A stretch of DNA of 64,000 bases from Bacillus sp. FJAT-27245 (GCF_001273955.1 NZ_LIGI01000001.1:1277266-1341265); one strand, 5' to 3'; shown: positions 36,144 through 46,182, numbered from the stretch's first letter. The notes: generated from the sequence alone by a model not told the origin. Translations and numbers: made by a program.

Positions 36144-37198
36144 TGGTAAGGGAAGCTGTTAAGAAAAAGCTCCATTCCGGTACAGTCATTCCAGCACATC
36201 CGCTCGCATTGACTGAAGACAGGCAGCTGGATGAAGCAGGGCAGCGTGCGTTAACGCGCTATTACATTGACGCCGGGGTGGGAGGGATTGCGGTTGGGGT
36301 CCATACAACCCAGTTTGAAATCCGCGACCCGGAATTTAATCTTTACAAAAAAGTACTGTCCATTGCAATCGAGGAAACGAAACGGGCGAATGTCCCCGAT
36401 GATTTTATCAAGGTGGCAGGGATTTGCGGTCCCACACAACAAGCCGTCGAGGAAGCAAAATTCAGCAAGGAGCTTGGATATGACCTGGGGCTTTTGAGCA
36501 TGGGAGGGCTAAACGATCTGACCGAGGATGAAATCATTGAACGCGCTGAAAAAGTGGCGGAAATCATCCCTTTGTTCGGATTCTATCTGCAGCCAGCGGT
36601 GGGAGGAAGAATTTTTTCCTATGATTTCTGGTTCCGCTTTGCTTCTATCCCAAATGTCCATGCGATTAAAATTGCTCCATTTGACCGGTATTACACGATC
36701 GATGTCGTCCGCGCGGTTTGCCATTCGCCCCGCAGTGAAGAAATTGCGTTATATACAGGGAACGACGATAACATCATCAATGATTTGGTAACAGCTTTCC
36801 GATTCAATATAGGCGGTAAGATTGTGGAAAAGAGAATTGTTGGAGGACTGCTTGGCCATTGGTCCGTTTGGACACAAAAAGTGGTTGAAATGTTTGATGA
36901 ACTGAAAAGGCTGCGGGATGGGAATGCGATTCCCGCCGAGATTCTTACGCTTGGCCAGGAGGTTACCGATGCAAATGCGGCGATTTTTGATTCGCGCCAT
37001 TCCTTTAAAGGAAGCATTGCCGGTATCAATGAGATTTTAACCAGGCAGGGCTTGTTAAAAGGCAATTGGTGCCTGCTTGACCGTGAATCATTAAGCCCTG
37101 GACAGGCAGAAGAGCTGGACAGGATTTATGCCAGCTATCCCCACCTCAATGACGATGAATTTGTAAAAGCAAACCTATCAAAGTGGTTTGCTAATTAA
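36143..37198 (+). CDS. Dihydrodipicolinate synthase family aldolase/lyase
   Basis: A 351-residue TIM-barrel protein of the DapA/NanA family, which forms a Schiff base with a keto acid. The likely Schiff-base lysine is in NVHAIKIAPF, the tyrosine in GFYLQPAVGG, and the N-terminus (AGVGGIAVGVHTTQFE) takes the place of the normal GTTGE loop. It is longer than DapA (about 290 residues). Translationally coupled to the epimerase gene by overlap. In a sugar locus it probably cleaves or dehydrates a 2-keto sugar acid; lysine synthesis is unlikely given the context. Confidence 0.82.
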   Translation: MVREAVKKKLHSGTVIPAHPLALTEDRQLDEAGQRALTRYYIDAGVGGIAVGVHTTQFEIRDPEFNLYKKVLSIAIEETKRANVPDDFIKVAGICGPTQQAVEEAKFSKELGYDLGLLSMGGLNDLTEDEIIERAEKVAEIIPLFGFYLQPAVGGRIFSYDFWFRFASIPNVHAIKIAPFDRYYTIDVVRAVCHSPRSEEIALYTGNDDNIINDLVTAFRFNIGGKIVEKRIVGGLLGHWSVWTQKVVEMFDELKRLRDGNAIPAEILTLGQEVTDANAAIFDSRHSFKGSIAGINEILTRQGLLKGNWCLLDRESLSPGQAEELDRIYASYPHLNDDEFVKANLSKWFAN

Positions 37199-37220
37199 GA
37201 AGCGGAAGAAGGATTTTTTC

Positions 37221-38222
37221 ATGAAAAGAATTGTGGCGCATAACAAGAAGGTTGAAATTATAGAAGGTGAAAGGCCAACTTTGGATGGAAAACCATCTTA
37301 TGTCTTAATCAAAACCATGTATTCAGCTATTTCACCGGGAACCGAACTGTCAATCCTCTCAAACAGTGAAAACAAGCAAATCAATCTCGGGTACAGCGCA
37401 ATGGGGAAAGTAGTGGAATGCGGAAGTGACATCACGGATGTCAAAAAAGGTGATTTGGTTGCATGTTATGGTGCCCCATATGTCCATCATGATGAATATT
37501 TGCTTGTGCCGAAAACGTTGTATGCGAAAGTACCGGATACAGTGGATCCAAAAGAAGCCGCCCTTTGCGGACTTGGAGCCATCGCCATTCATGCTCTTCG
37601 CATCGCGAACCTGCAATTTGGCGAAACCGTGGTCATTGTTGGATTGGGCGTGCTCGGACAATTAATCGCAAAAATCGCACATGCTGCCGCCTACAATGTC
37701 ATCGCGTACGATTTGAGCAAAAACAGGGTCGAAATGTTAAAAGAAGAAAACCTTAAATCCTTTGCATCGGTTGAAGAGATGGAAGAGGCAATCCGAATTG
37801 ATACAAACGGCCAGGGCGCTGATGCTGTTCTATTATGTACTGGCGGGAAACGCTCTCCGCTTACCCAGGAATGTTTGAAGTGGATCCGCACGAGAGGAAA
37901 GGCGGTCATAGTTGGAGATATCGAACCCGACTTTCCAAGAGATTTAATGTTTGCGAAAGAGGCGGAACTACGTATTTCGCGAGCGGGCGGTCCTGGCCGT
38001 TATGACAAGGTATATGAAAAAGAAGCGATCGATTATCCATATGAATATGTACGCTGGACAGAAGGCCGGAATGTCGCGGAATATATCCGTCTCCTGAAAG
38101 AAAAAAGGATTGATGTCCGTCCGTTTATTAAGGACGTCACCGATTTTGAAGCTGCGCCGCGTGAATTTGAAAAGTTGTTTGAAAAGGAATCTGCGACTCT
38201 TACAAAGCTGATTCGCTATTAA
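37221..38222 (+). CDS. MDR-family (zinc-type) alcohol dehydrogenase
   Basis: A 333-residue medium-chain dehydrogenase. The N-terminal GroES-like domain includes SAISPGTELS and GYSAMGKVVECG; the Rossmann motif is VIVGLGVLGQLIAKIA at about 145-160. The classical structural-zinc cysteine cluster is not evident, as in the branch that includes BchC-like and several sugar-related dehydrogenases. The frame is open upstream into the previous gene, but the ATG at 37221 has GAAGAAGGA at the right distance and gives the normal N-terminus. Third gene of the catabolic operon; probably an NAD(P)-dependent sugar alcohol or keto-sugar step. Confidence 0.83.
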   Translation: MKRIVAHNKKVEIIEGERPTLDGKPSYVLIKTMYSAISPGTELSILSNSENKQINLGYSAMGKVVECGSDITDVKKGDLVACYGAPYVHHDEYLLVPKTLYAKVPDTVDPKEAALCGLGAIAIHALRIANLQFGETVVIVGLGVLGQLIAKIAHAAAYNVIAYDLSKNRVEMLKEENLKSFASVEEMEEAIRIDTNGQGADAVLLCTGGKRSPLTQECLKWIRTRGKAVIVGDIEPDFPRDLMFAKEAELRISRAGGPGRYDKVYEKEAIDYPYEYVRWTEGRNVAEYIRLLKEKRIDVRPFIKDVTDFEAAPREFEKLFEKESATLTKLIRY

Positions 38223-38310
38223 TAAACGTAAAGCGTGAATCTATTCTAGCGGGAAAGGTCCTGCTCTAAAAAGTCTGGCAGTTTATTGTGAAGGAAACGA
38301 GGTTTCTTAT

Positions 38311-40191
38311 ATGCAAATCAATCTGACGGGAGATATTCATTCCATTTTAAGCGGGTTGCAGTTTTTATCAGAAAACTTGGGCCTCCAGGTACATTCTGAT
38401 GGATATCCCATCTCGGTTAAACAAATGGCCGGGCCCCTACGCATCAGGAATAAAGGGGGAAAGGGAGAAATTTTCTTCCAGGAAAAAATCCACTTTTATC
38501 GCGCGATCGGGTTATGGCTGGAACTTTACAAGGCGAATGGCGAATTTGAACTGACGGAAGAGCCGCAATTTCAAACGAGTGGCGTCATGCTCGACGTATC
38601 CAGGAATGCGGTTTTAAAAGTTGAGGAAGTAAAGGCGCTTCTTAGAAAGATGGCGGTCATGGGATTAAATGTCGTCATGCTATATACAGAAGATACATAT
38701 GAAATTCCGGAATATCCTTATTTTGGCTATATGCGAGGAAGGTATACGGAAGCGGAATTGAAACTATGCGATGACTATGCGGATGCGTTAGGGATTGAAA
38801 TGGTTCCATGCATCCAGACACTCGCCCATTTAGCAATGGCTCTTAAATGGGGCTATGCCGCGGAAATAAGGGACACCCCCGACATTTTACTCGTTGGCGA
38901 GCCGAAAACCTATGAATTTATTGAAAGTATGATCAAGGCCGCTTCAAAACCATTTAGGACGAATCGGATCCACATTGGCATGGATGAAGCGTTCCAGCTG
39001 GGGCTCGGCCGTTACCTGGAATTGAATGGGTATAAGAACCGGTTCGAGATTATGAATAAACATTTAAATGAAGTCGTTTCAATTGCGGAGCGCCTTGGGT
39101 TAAAACCAATGATTTGGAGTGACATGTATTTCCGCCTAGGGTCCAAACATGGTGGATATTACGATGAGGATGTCCATATTCCTGCAGAAGTCATACAATC
39201 AATTCCGAAAAATGTCCAGCTTGTCTACTGGGATTATTACCACGCTGAAGAAGGCTTTTACCGGACATACATTAAGAAACACAATGAGTTGGGCAAGGAT
39301 ATGGTTTTTGCCGGTGGGGCATGGACGTGGAATGGCATCTCGCCGAATTATGGAAGAGCGTTCGCCACAACCGAAGCGGCGCTGGCGGCATGTAAAAAAG
39401 AAGGAGTCCGGGAAATCTTTACGACTTTATGGGGGGACAACGGTGGTGAAACCCCGCTCATCGCTGCGGATCCTGTCCTGCAGCTGTATGCTGAACACAC
39501 CTATCATAAGACGGTGGATAAAGAACGATTGGCTGTCCGTTTCCATTTTTGCACAGGGAATCATCTTGAGGACTTCCTTCTCCTGAATCAATTTGATGAA
39601 ACGCCAGGCGTCATGGAAAAGAATTTAAATTCCTCCAATGCTTCAAAATTTTTATTATGGCAGGATGTCCTGATCGGGTTGTTTGATGAAAACATAAAAG
39701 GGCTTAAAATGACGGAACATTACCAAAGCCTTGTTTCGAAATTAACGGCTGCGAAGGAACGGAATCCAAAGGCATTGCCGTTATTTGAGCTGTATGAGCA
39801 ACTGGCGGATGTCCTTCGTGTAAAAGCGGAAATGGGAATCCGTTTAAAGGCCGCTTACGACCAGAACGATAAAAAGACAATGGTGCTACTTGCGGAAGAA
39901 ATAAAGGAGCTTGCTATCCAGACGGGGCTTCTTCACCGGAAGCACAGGGAAGTCTGGTTTTCCTTGTATAAACCATTTGGCTGGGAAGTGATAGAGCTCC
40001 GTTATGGCGGACTGTCGGCGCGCTTGGAAACGGCGCAATTCAGAATCCAGCAATGGCTGGAAGGGAAAATTGGCCGAATCGAAGAGCTGGAAGAAAAAAG
40101 GCTTGTCCATGACGGCCCGCTTGGCATTCCTGAGGGTTCCCTGGGCAACCACTTCTATCACCGAATCGCTACCGCGGGAAATATGATCTGA
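38311..40191 (+). CDS. Glycoside hydrolase family 20-like beta-hexosaminidase
   Basis: A 626-residue enzyme without signal peptide, so intracellular. Residues 88-400 form the GH20-type barrel opening SGVMLDVSRNAVLKVEEV; the HIGMDEA motif supplies the Asp225-Glu226 pair of substrate-assisted catalysis, and YWDYYHAEEGFY and WGDNGGETPL are further barrel strands. The length is close to intracellular GH20 enzymes of Gram-positive bacteria. It should release beta-linked N-acetylglucosamine or N-acetylgalactosamine from imported oligosaccharides. This is the best clue that the locus deals with an amino-sugar-containing glycan. ROK kinase and GNAT genes nearby fit amino sugars. Confidence 0.85.
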   Translation: MQINLTGDIHSILSGLQFLSENLGLQVHSDGYPISVKQMAGPLRIRNKGGKGEIFFQEKIHFYRAIGLWLELYKANGEFELTEEPQFQTSGVMLDVSRNAVLKVEEVKALLRKMAVMGLNVVMLYTEDTYEIPEYPYFGYMRGRYTEAELKLCDDYADALGIEMVPCIQTLAHLAMALKWGYAAEIRDTPDILLVGEPKTYEFIESMIKAASKPFRTNRIHIGMDEAFQLGLGRYLELNGYKNRFEIMNKHLNEVVSIAERLGLKPMIWSDMYFRLGSKHGGYYDEDVHIPAEVIQSIPKNVQLVYWDYYHAEEGFYRTYIKKHNELGKDMVFAGGAWTWNGISPNYGRAFATTEAALAACKKEGVREIFTTLWGDNGGETPLIAADPVLQLYAEHTYHKTVDKERLAVRFHFCTGNHLEDFLLLNQFDETPGVMEKNLNSSNASKFLLWQDVLIGLFDENIKGLKMTEHYQSLVSKLTAAKERNPKALPLFELYEQLADVLRVKAEMGIRLKAAYDQNDKKTMVLLAEEIKELAIQTGLLHRKHREVWFSLYKPFGWEVIELRYGGLSARLETAQFRIQQWLEGKIGRIEELEEKRLVHDGPLGIPEGSLGNHFYHRIATAGNMI

Positions 40192-40216
40192 TATGCAAGC
40201 CCGGGAGGAGTAAATA

Positions 40217-41560
40217 ATGCCAATCATCAAATTTCCAGACGGATTTAAGTGGGGGACAGCCACTGCTGCATACCAGATTGAAGGCGCGGCATTTGAAAAT
40301 GGGAGAGGGTTATCGATTTGGGATACCTTTTCCCATACTCCGGGAAAGGTGAAAAACGGTGATACCGGGGATATCGCGTGCGATAGTTACCATCGCTATG
40401 AAGAGGACATAGAATTATTGGCACAAATGGGTGTAAAGGTTTATCGATTCTCCGTTTCCTGGCCGAGGATTTTCCCGAATGGAAGAGGAGGACTCAATCC
40501 TGAAGGGCTGCGCTATTACGATAACCTTATAAATAAATTAGTTGATAAAGGGATCGAGCCGATGCTGACCCTTTATCACTGGGACCTTCCGCAAGCCTTG
40601 CAGGATCAAGGCGGATGGGCGAATCGGGAAACTGTGGACGCATTCAGCCATTATGCGGAAACGGTTTTTAAAGAGTTTAATGGAAAGGTTAACTATTGGC
40701 AAACAATCAATGAGCCATTATGCGCAGCTTTTTTATCAAATTATTATGGGGTTCATGCACCTGGGTACAAGGACTTGCAGGTAGCAATCGATGTTTCCCA
40801 TAACCTGCTCCTTGCACATGGAAGGGCAGTCAGGTTATTCAGGGAATTGGGGATTGAAGGGAAAATCGGCACAGCGACAAATACAACCTGGAGGGAACCT
40901 TTCAGCAATAAAAAGGAAGATACCGAGGCATGCAAAAGAGAGATTGGCCTAAATATCGATTGGTTTCTTGACCCGATTTTTAAGGGACGATATCCGTGCT
41001 ATCTGGTGAAATGGTTTAAGCAAAAAGGCGTGGAACTCCCCATAGCGGATGGAGACATGGAAGCCATCCAGCAGCCAATTGATTTCATCGGCGTAAATTA
41101 TTATTCCGGCAATATTGCACGTTATAAGGAAGATACCGGTTTATTGGATATCGAAAATATCGAAATCAATTATGAACACACCTATATTGGATGGCCGATT
41201 TATGCAGACGGCCTTCATAAGGTGTTTCACTATCTAAATGATCGCTATGGCAATGTCCCCTTATTCGTGACTGAGAATGGAGCATGTTGCATTGATGAAA
41301 TGGTCAACGGAAAAGTGGCAGATTGGGACCGGATCCGCTATTATGAACAGCATTTAACGGCGGTAAGCAGGGCAATTGAATCGGGTATCAACATAATCGG
41401 GTATTTGGCCTGGTCTTTAATGGACAATTTCGAATGGGCGGAAGGCTACGGGAAACGGTTTGGTTTGGTGTATGTAGACTTCAGTACGCTGGAACGAACC
41501 AAAAAAGATAGCTACTATTGGTATAAAAAGGTCATTGCCAATGGGTGGATGGAAATTTAA
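40217..41560 (+). CDS. Glycoside hydrolase family 1 beta-glucosidase
   Basis: A 447-residue cytoplasmic retaining glycosidase. The N-terminal FKWGTATAAYQIEGA is the family signature; the acid/base is Glu166 in TINEP and the nucleophile Glu353 in VTENG. There is no sign of the residues typical of 6-phospho-glycosidases, and the neighbouring transporter is ABC type and not PTS, so an unphosphorylated beta-glucoside or galactoside is the likely substrate. GGGAGGAG precedes the ATG, 25 bases after the GH20 stop; the two probably cleave the same imported oligosaccharide in turn. Confidence 0.94.
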   Translation: MPIIKFPDGFKWGTATAAYQIEGAAFENGRGLSIWDTFSHTPGKVKNGDTGDIACDSYHRYEEDIELLAQMGVKVYRFSVSWPRIFPNGRGGLNPEGLRYYDNLINKLVDKGIEPMLTLYHWDLPQALQDQGGWANRETVDAFSHYAETVFKEFNGKVNYWQTINEPLCAAFLSNYYGVHAPGYKDLQVAIDVSHNLLLAHGRAVRLFRELGIEGKIGTATNTTWREPFSNKKEDTEACKREIGLNIDWFLDPIFKGRYPCYLVKWFKQKGVELPIADGDMEAIQQPIDFIGVNYYSGNIARYKEDTGLLDIENIEINYEHTYIGWPIYADGLHKVFHYLNDRYGNVPLFVTENGACCIDEMVNGKVADWDRIRYYEQHLTAVSRAIESGINIIGYLAWSLMDNFEWAEGYGKRFGLVYVDFSTLERTKKDSYYWYKKVIANGWMEI

Positions 41561-41603
41561 TCGGAATGGATGAAATGGAATCCGTTAAAGAGGGATTGAT
41601 TGT

Positions 41604-42614
41604 ATGCAAAAGATACTTGTAATTGGCGCGGGCACGATGGGAATGGAACATGCCGCTTCTTATAACATGATGGATCATGTTCATTTGGCTGGGATTGTTG
41701 ATGTAAGAAAAGAGCAGGCTGCCAAACTAGCCGGCGGCCATAATACGAAGGTTTTTGCAACATTGGAAGAAGCGGTCGAGGCCCTGGAAAAGATTGATGT
41801 AATCGATATTTGCGTCCCTACTTTCTTGCACAAGGAATATGTCATGAAAGCGGCAGATTATGGAATCGATGTAATTTGCGAAAAACCGCTGGCTAACTCA
41901 TTGCAGGACGCACGGGAAATGATCGATTATTGCAATGCCAAAAATGTGAAATTGTTCGTTGGCCATGTGGTCCGGTTTTTCCCTCAATATGCAAAGGCAC
42001 GGGAGATCGTTCAGCAAGGAGCTATCGGGGATGTTGGCGTTGTCCGGACAAGGCGCGGAGGGAATTTCCCAGCCGGATGGGCCGATTGGTATGACGACCA
42101 TACGAAAAGCGGCGGAGTCATCCTTGATTTAATTATCCATGATTTTGATTTTCTGCGCTGGACCTTTGGCGAGGTCGAACGGGTTTTTGCAAAAGGGCTC
42201 ACTGAACGGAAAATCGGACACCTAGATTATGCGTTGGTTACCCTTGTTTTCGAATCAGGCGTCATTGCACATGTCGAAGGATCTTGGGCCCATCAAACGT
42301 TTTCTTCGCAATTTGAATTTGCCGGTAAAAAGGGCATTCTCGAATATGACAGCTTGAAAGAGGAGCCAGTACTGCTATCGGTCAGGCAATCAGCTGAAGA
42401 AATAGGCGGGGTGGCGGTGCCTCAAAGCCCTTTGAAAAAATCACCTTACCGAATTGAATTGGAGCATTTCCTAAACTGTATAAAGACAAATGAAACGCCG
42501 ATTGTGACAGCGGAGGATGCGTATAAAGCGATGGAAATATCGGCAGCCGCGCTTCAATCTTTAAAAACCGGTTTGCCAGTCCCCGTGGCTGCAAAAGGGG
42601 GAGAGCCGGTATGA
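41604..42614 (+). CDS. Gfo/Idh/MocA family oxidoreductase (2 of 3)
   Basis: A 336-residue NAD(P)-dependent dehydrogenase: nucleotide motif ILVIGAGTMGMEHAASY, catalytic lysine in VICEKPLANS, and the GGVILDLIIHDFDFLRW strand in the C-terminal domain with the usual histidine. The ATG is preceded by AGAGGGA. Its stop overlaps the ATG of the next oxidoreductase (ATGA), so the two are coupled. The presence of two coupled members suggests paired oxidation and reduction, as known for Gfo/Idh/MocA enzymes that epimerise or remove groups through a keto-sugar. That scheme is inferred. Confidence 0.9.
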   Translation: MQKILVIGAGTMGMEHAASYNMMDHVHLAGIVDVRKEQAAKLAGGHNTKVFATLEEAVEALEKIDVIDICVPTFLHKEYVMKAADYGIDVICEKPLANSLQDAREMIDYCNAKNVKLFVGHVVRFFPQYAKAREIVQQGAIGDVGVVRTRRGGNFPAGWADWYDDHTKSGGVILDLIIHDFDFLRWTFGEVERVFAKGLTERKIGHLDYALVTLVFESGVIAHVEGSWAHQTFSSQFEFAGKKGILEYDSLKEEPVLLSVRQSAEEIGGVAVPQSPLKKSPYRIELEHFLNCIKTNETPIVTAEDAYKAMEISAAALQSLKTGLPVPVAAKGGEPV

Positions 42615-43585
42615 AAATCGGGATAATCAGCTTTGCCCATATGCATGCCGCCAGCTATGCTTCCGTCATCAATGGAATGGAGGGTGCCACACTCGCGGGC
42701 ATTGCCGATGACAACGAAGAAAGAGGCCGGACGTATTCGAAAACTTTCGGAACAACATATTATAAAAACTATCACGACCTGCTTGAGGCCGATATTGATG
42801 CGGTCATTGTTACATCTGAAAATAGCCTCCACCACGAGCATGTGATTGCCGCGGCAAAGGCCGGCAAGCATGTTCTGTGTGAAAAGCCGTTGGCTACAAA
42901 CTTGGAAGATATTGAAGACATGATCCGGGTTTGCGAGGACAATCAGGTTTTACTTGGCACCGCCTTTCCAGTCCGGTTCAACACGCCGATCCAGCAAGCG
43001 AAAAAGATGATTGAAGAAGGCGTGCTGGGTGATATTTTAGCGATGAAAGGAACAAATCGGGGAACCAATCCGGGTGGCTGGTTTGTTGAGGAAGAAATAT
43101 CAGGCGGCGGGGCAGTCCTCGACCATACCGTCCATGTTGTCGATATCATGAGATGGTTCACAGGCGCGGAAATCCAGGAAGTGTATGCTGAAATTGGCAG
43201 TGTGTATACGGGCCAGCCCATTGATGACTACGGAATTATCACGATGGAATTTTCAAACGGAATGTTCGCCACATTGGATTGCAGCTGGTCAAGGAATGAT
43301 GCCTATCCAACATGGGGCGATGTCACCATGGATATTATAGGAACCAATGGAACCTTGAAAATAGATGCATTTTCCCAAAAGGTCGATCTTTATACCAATA
43401 CTGAAGGGTTGAAATGGATTGGCTGGGGGGATGACATGGATACGGGCCTGATTGAAGATTTTGTAATGAGTATAAAAGAAGGAAAGCCCCCGCTTGCGAC
43501 AGGGCACTCAGGATTGAAGGCAGTGGAAGCGGCGCTGGCAGCCTATCAATCTTTCGAAGAGAAAAAACCGGTGAAATTAAGGTGA
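42611..43585 (+). CDS. Gfo/Idh/MocA family oxidoreductase (3 of 3)
   Basis: A 324-residue relative of the previous gene: N-terminus MKIGIISFAHMHAASYASV (the glycine loop is modified, with AHMHA in place of GxGxx), catalytic lysine in LCEKPLATN, and GGAVLDHTVHVVDIMRW with the active-site histidine. The AHMHA start recalls the DTSHA of the 32566 member and differs from the classical loop in the 41604 member, so two subtypes are present. Coupled by a four-base overlap to 41604. It probably works on the same keto-sugar intermediate. Confidence 0.88.
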   Translation: MKIGIISFAHMHAASYASVINGMEGATLAGIADDNEERGRTYSKTFGTTYYKNYHDLLEADIDAVIVTSENSLHHEHVIAAAKAGKHVLCEKPLATNLEDIEDMIRVCEDNQVLLGTAFPVRFNTPIQQAKKMIEEGVLGDILAMKGTNRGTNPGGWFVEEEISGGGAVLDHTVHVVDIMRWFTGAEIQEVYAEIGSVYTGQPIDDYGIITMEFSNGMFATLDCSWSRNDAYPTWGDVTMDIIGTNGTLKIDAFSQKVDLYTNTEGLKWIGWGDDMDTGLIEDFVMSIKEGKPPLATGHSGLKAVEAALAAYQSFEEKKPVKLR

Positions 43586-43649
43586 AAAACGATGAGGACG
43601 GTTTGTGGATGAAATGAAAAAGGATGTGTAAACGATCGTTACAGTTGGG

Positions 43650-44540
43650 GTGGATATAGGCGGAACAAAGGTGAAAGCAGGCCTTATCAATCAGGAGGGT
43701 GGGGTATTGGCCCTTTTGGAAGAAAAAACGGATAAGGAAAACTTGCTCGGGCAAGTCATATCGATCATTGATAGACTGATAGGCGATAAAAAAGAGATTA
43801 AGGGAATTGGCATCGGTACGGCTGGCAGGGTAAATGCAGAGACAGGTTCGATTCACTTTGCAACTGCGAACCTGCCAGGCTGGGAAGGAACCGAAGTAAA
43901 AAAGCTGATTGAAGGCCGCTTCAATCTCCCGACTGTTGTGGATAATGATGCAAATACCGCCGCTTTCGCCGAAATGGAACTGGGCTCGGCACTAAATGAA
44001 AAAAATTTTATGTGCATCACATTAGGGACTGGAGTCGGGGCGGGGCTCATCCTCAATGGAGAGGTTCATCACGGCAGGAATGGCGGGGCGGGGGAAGTGG
44101 GCCATATGATTTTCATGCCAAACGGGCGGCCGTGCAATTGCGGGAAAAACGGCTGCTGGGAGCAATACGTTTCAGGGACCGCCTTGAGCTTGGATATAAA
44201 AGATAGCGCCCTTGGCAATCAAAACATCGGGCCGGTAGAGCTCTTCAAGCTTGCGGATGAACAGAATCCAATCGCTTCGATTATTGTTGACCGTTTTATC
44301 ACCAACCTTGCTATCGGCATTGTTTCGTTGCAAAGCATTCTGGATTTGGAATGCTTTGTTGTAGGCGGCGGGGTTATCAGCTCCAGTGATACATGGTGGA
44401 ATTCTTTCCTGACTAAATTGGATGGAATGGCGGAGCAGCCTATTAGTGTAAAAAAAGCGATGTTAAAGAACGATGCCGGAATGCTGGGGGCGGCATTAAT
44501 GGCCGGTAGATATGCGGCTGTCCATTCTACTAATTATTAA
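43650..44540 (+). CDS. ROK family sugar kinase
   Basis: A kinase of the ROK family with the phosphate motif VDIGGTKVKAG at the N-terminus, GTGVGAGLI, and the zinc motif CNCGKNGCWEQYVSGTAL. No helix-turn-helix, so an enzyme (glucokinase, N-acetylglucosamine or allulose-kinase type). The start is unclear. The first standard start codon is the GTG at 43650, which removes the first beta strand, but in-frame codons back to 43632 give the expected TVGVDIGG sequence, with AAGGATG placed for a start at an ACG or ATC codon (43632 or 43635). It probably phosphorylates the monosaccharide released by the GH20 and GH1 enzymes. Confidence 0.85.
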   Translation: MDIGGTKVKAGLINQEGGVLALLEEKTDKENLLGQVISIIDRLIGDKKEIKGIGIGTAGRVNAETGSIHFATANLPGWEGTEVKKLIEGRFNLPTVVDNDANTAAFAEMELGSALNEKNFMCITLGTGVGAGLILNGEVHHGRNGGAGEVGHMIFMPNGRPCNCGKNGCWEQYVSGTALSLDIKDSALGNQNIGPVELFKLADEQNPIASIIVDRFITNLAIGIVSLQSILDLECFVVGGGVISSSDTWWNSFLTKLDGMAEQPISVKKAMLKNDAGMLGAALMAGRYAAVHSTNY

Positions 44541-44587
44541 ATTTGCTCACTGAACAATTGGAATTCTATAAGGAGAGGGGAATAAAA

Positions 44588-46168
44588 TTGGCTGTAGCTT
44601 CAGAACTGCACGCAGATCTTGTTATTATCGGCGGCGGCCTTGGGGGCTGCTCTGCTGCGCTGTCCGCGCTGCAATCCGGAAAAACGGTTATCGTAACCGA
44701 GGAAACAAAGTGGATTGGCGGCCAAATTACCAGCCAGGGAGTGCCGCCGGATGAACATCCATGGATTGAAAGCTTCGGTGCTACCCGGAACTACCGTACA
44801 TTCAGGAAAAATATTAGGGACTATTATCTGCGGAATTTTCCGGTGAAAAACAGCGAAAGGATTGGCGGCCAATTTAATCCCGGCAATGCAATCGTCAGCA
44901 GAATCAGCCATGAACCGAGGGTGGCCTTGCGGGTGCTGTATGATATGTTGGCTCCCTACCTGCATAGCGGGAAGCTTACAATATTAATGGAGTATAAAGT
45001 CTCCAAAGCAGAAACAGAAGGGGACCAGGTTCTCTCTGTCACCGTTTTGCACTCAGATCAAGAACATTCATATGTTTTAAAGGGCAATTATTTTTTGGAC
45101 GCGACCGAAATGGGGGACGTATTGCCGCTTGCCGGGGTTGAGTATGTCATTGGAGCAGAATCCAGGGACGAGACTGGGGAAGCACATGCGCCTAGCGGAA
45201 ACGCGGAGCCGTTCAATATGCAGGCTTTTACGTACTGTTTTGCAATGGACTATAGGGAAGGGGAAGACCATACAATCGAAAAGCCCGCCCAATATGAGTT
45301 CTGGAAACAGTACCAGGCTGATTTCTGGCCAGCGAAACAGTTAAGCTGGTGGGGGCTGGTGCCCCATACATTGGAGCCGATTGAGTATACCCTTTTCTAT
45401 GAGCCAAACCGCTTTTCATTATGGAATTACCGCCGGGTCATTGATAAGTCAAATTTTGAACCGGGAACTTTCGATAGTGATATAACCATCGTCAATTGGC
45501 CGCAAAATGATTATTGGCTTGGCCCAGTTATTGATGTGGCCGAAGAAGAAAAGGAAAAGCATCTCTATAACGCCAAACAATTAAGCCTGTCCTTATTATA
45601 TTGGATGCAAACGGAAGCACCACGGCCGGATGGCGGGCGGGGGTATCCTGGATTGCGGTTGAGGAAGGATGTTTTAGGGACGGAAGATGGGCTGGCCATG
45701 TATCCATACATCCGGGAATCAAGAAGGATTAAAGCTGAATTCACGGTGACGGAACAGCATATCAGCGCGGAAGAGGAAGGAAAGGATGCCGCCACTTTTT
45801 TCGAAGATAGTGTCGGGATTGGATGCTATCGCCTGGACCTTCACCCCAGCACGGGACTGAATACATATATTGATATGTCCTCTTATCCATTCCAGATTCC
45901 TCTGGGCAGTTTAATCCCGGTCCGGGTCCAGAATCTGCTGCCTGCCTGTAAGAACATCGGTACGACCCATCTTACCAATGGATGTTACCGGCTGCATCCG
46001 GTGGAATGGAATATTGGCGAAGCGGCGGGACATTTGGCTGCTTATTGTATGGATCACGGAATCAGTCCGCGCCAAGTAAGAAACGACACGCATCGATTGA
46101 AGGATTTTCAGGCACGGTTAGTGGAAGCAGGAATCGAGCTTGATTGGCCGAAGATTCATAAAGTGTGA
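44588..46168 (+). CDS. FAD-dependent oxidoreductase, PF12831 type, second copy
   Basis: A 526-residue flavoprotein: FAD loop DLVIIGGGLGGCSAALSA, then WIGGQITSQGVPPDE, and a C-terminal NIGEAAGHLAAYC helix. It is the more distant paralog of the gene at 25411. The frame is open upstream to 44543, but the TTG at 44588 has AGGGG seven bases before it and is preferred. No signal peptide. It lies in the operon between the ROK kinase and the toroid-fold protein, so its substrate is probably an intracellular sugar or sugar acid. The biochemical role of this family is poorly known. Confidence 0.83.
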   Translation: MAVASELHADLVIIGGGLGGCSAALSALQSGKTVIVTEETKWIGGQITSQGVPPDEHPWIESFGATRNYRTFRKNIRDYYLRNFPVKNSERIGGQFNPGNAIVSRISHEPRVALRVLYDMLAPYLHSGKLTILMEYKVSKAETEGDQVLSVTVLHSDQEHSYVLKGNYFLDATEMGDVLPLAGVEYVIGAESRDETGEAHAPSGNAEPFNMQAFTYCFAMDYREGEDHTIEKPAQYEFWKQYQADFWPAKQLSWWGLVPHTLEPIEYTLFYEPNRFSLWNYRRVIDKSNFEPGTFDSDITIVNWPQNDYWLGPVIDVAEEEKEKHLYNAKQLSLSLLYWMQTEAPRPDGGRGYPGLRLRKDVLGTEDGLAMYPYIRESRRIKAEFTVTEQHISAEEEGKDAATFFEDSVGIGCYRLDLHPSTGLNTYIDMSSYPFQIPLGSLIPVRVQNLLPACKNIGTTHLTNGCYRLHPVEWNIGEAAGHLAAYCMDHGISPRQVRNDTHRLKDFQARLVEAGIELDWPKIHKV

Positions 46169-46182
46169 ATGGGGTGGATAGC

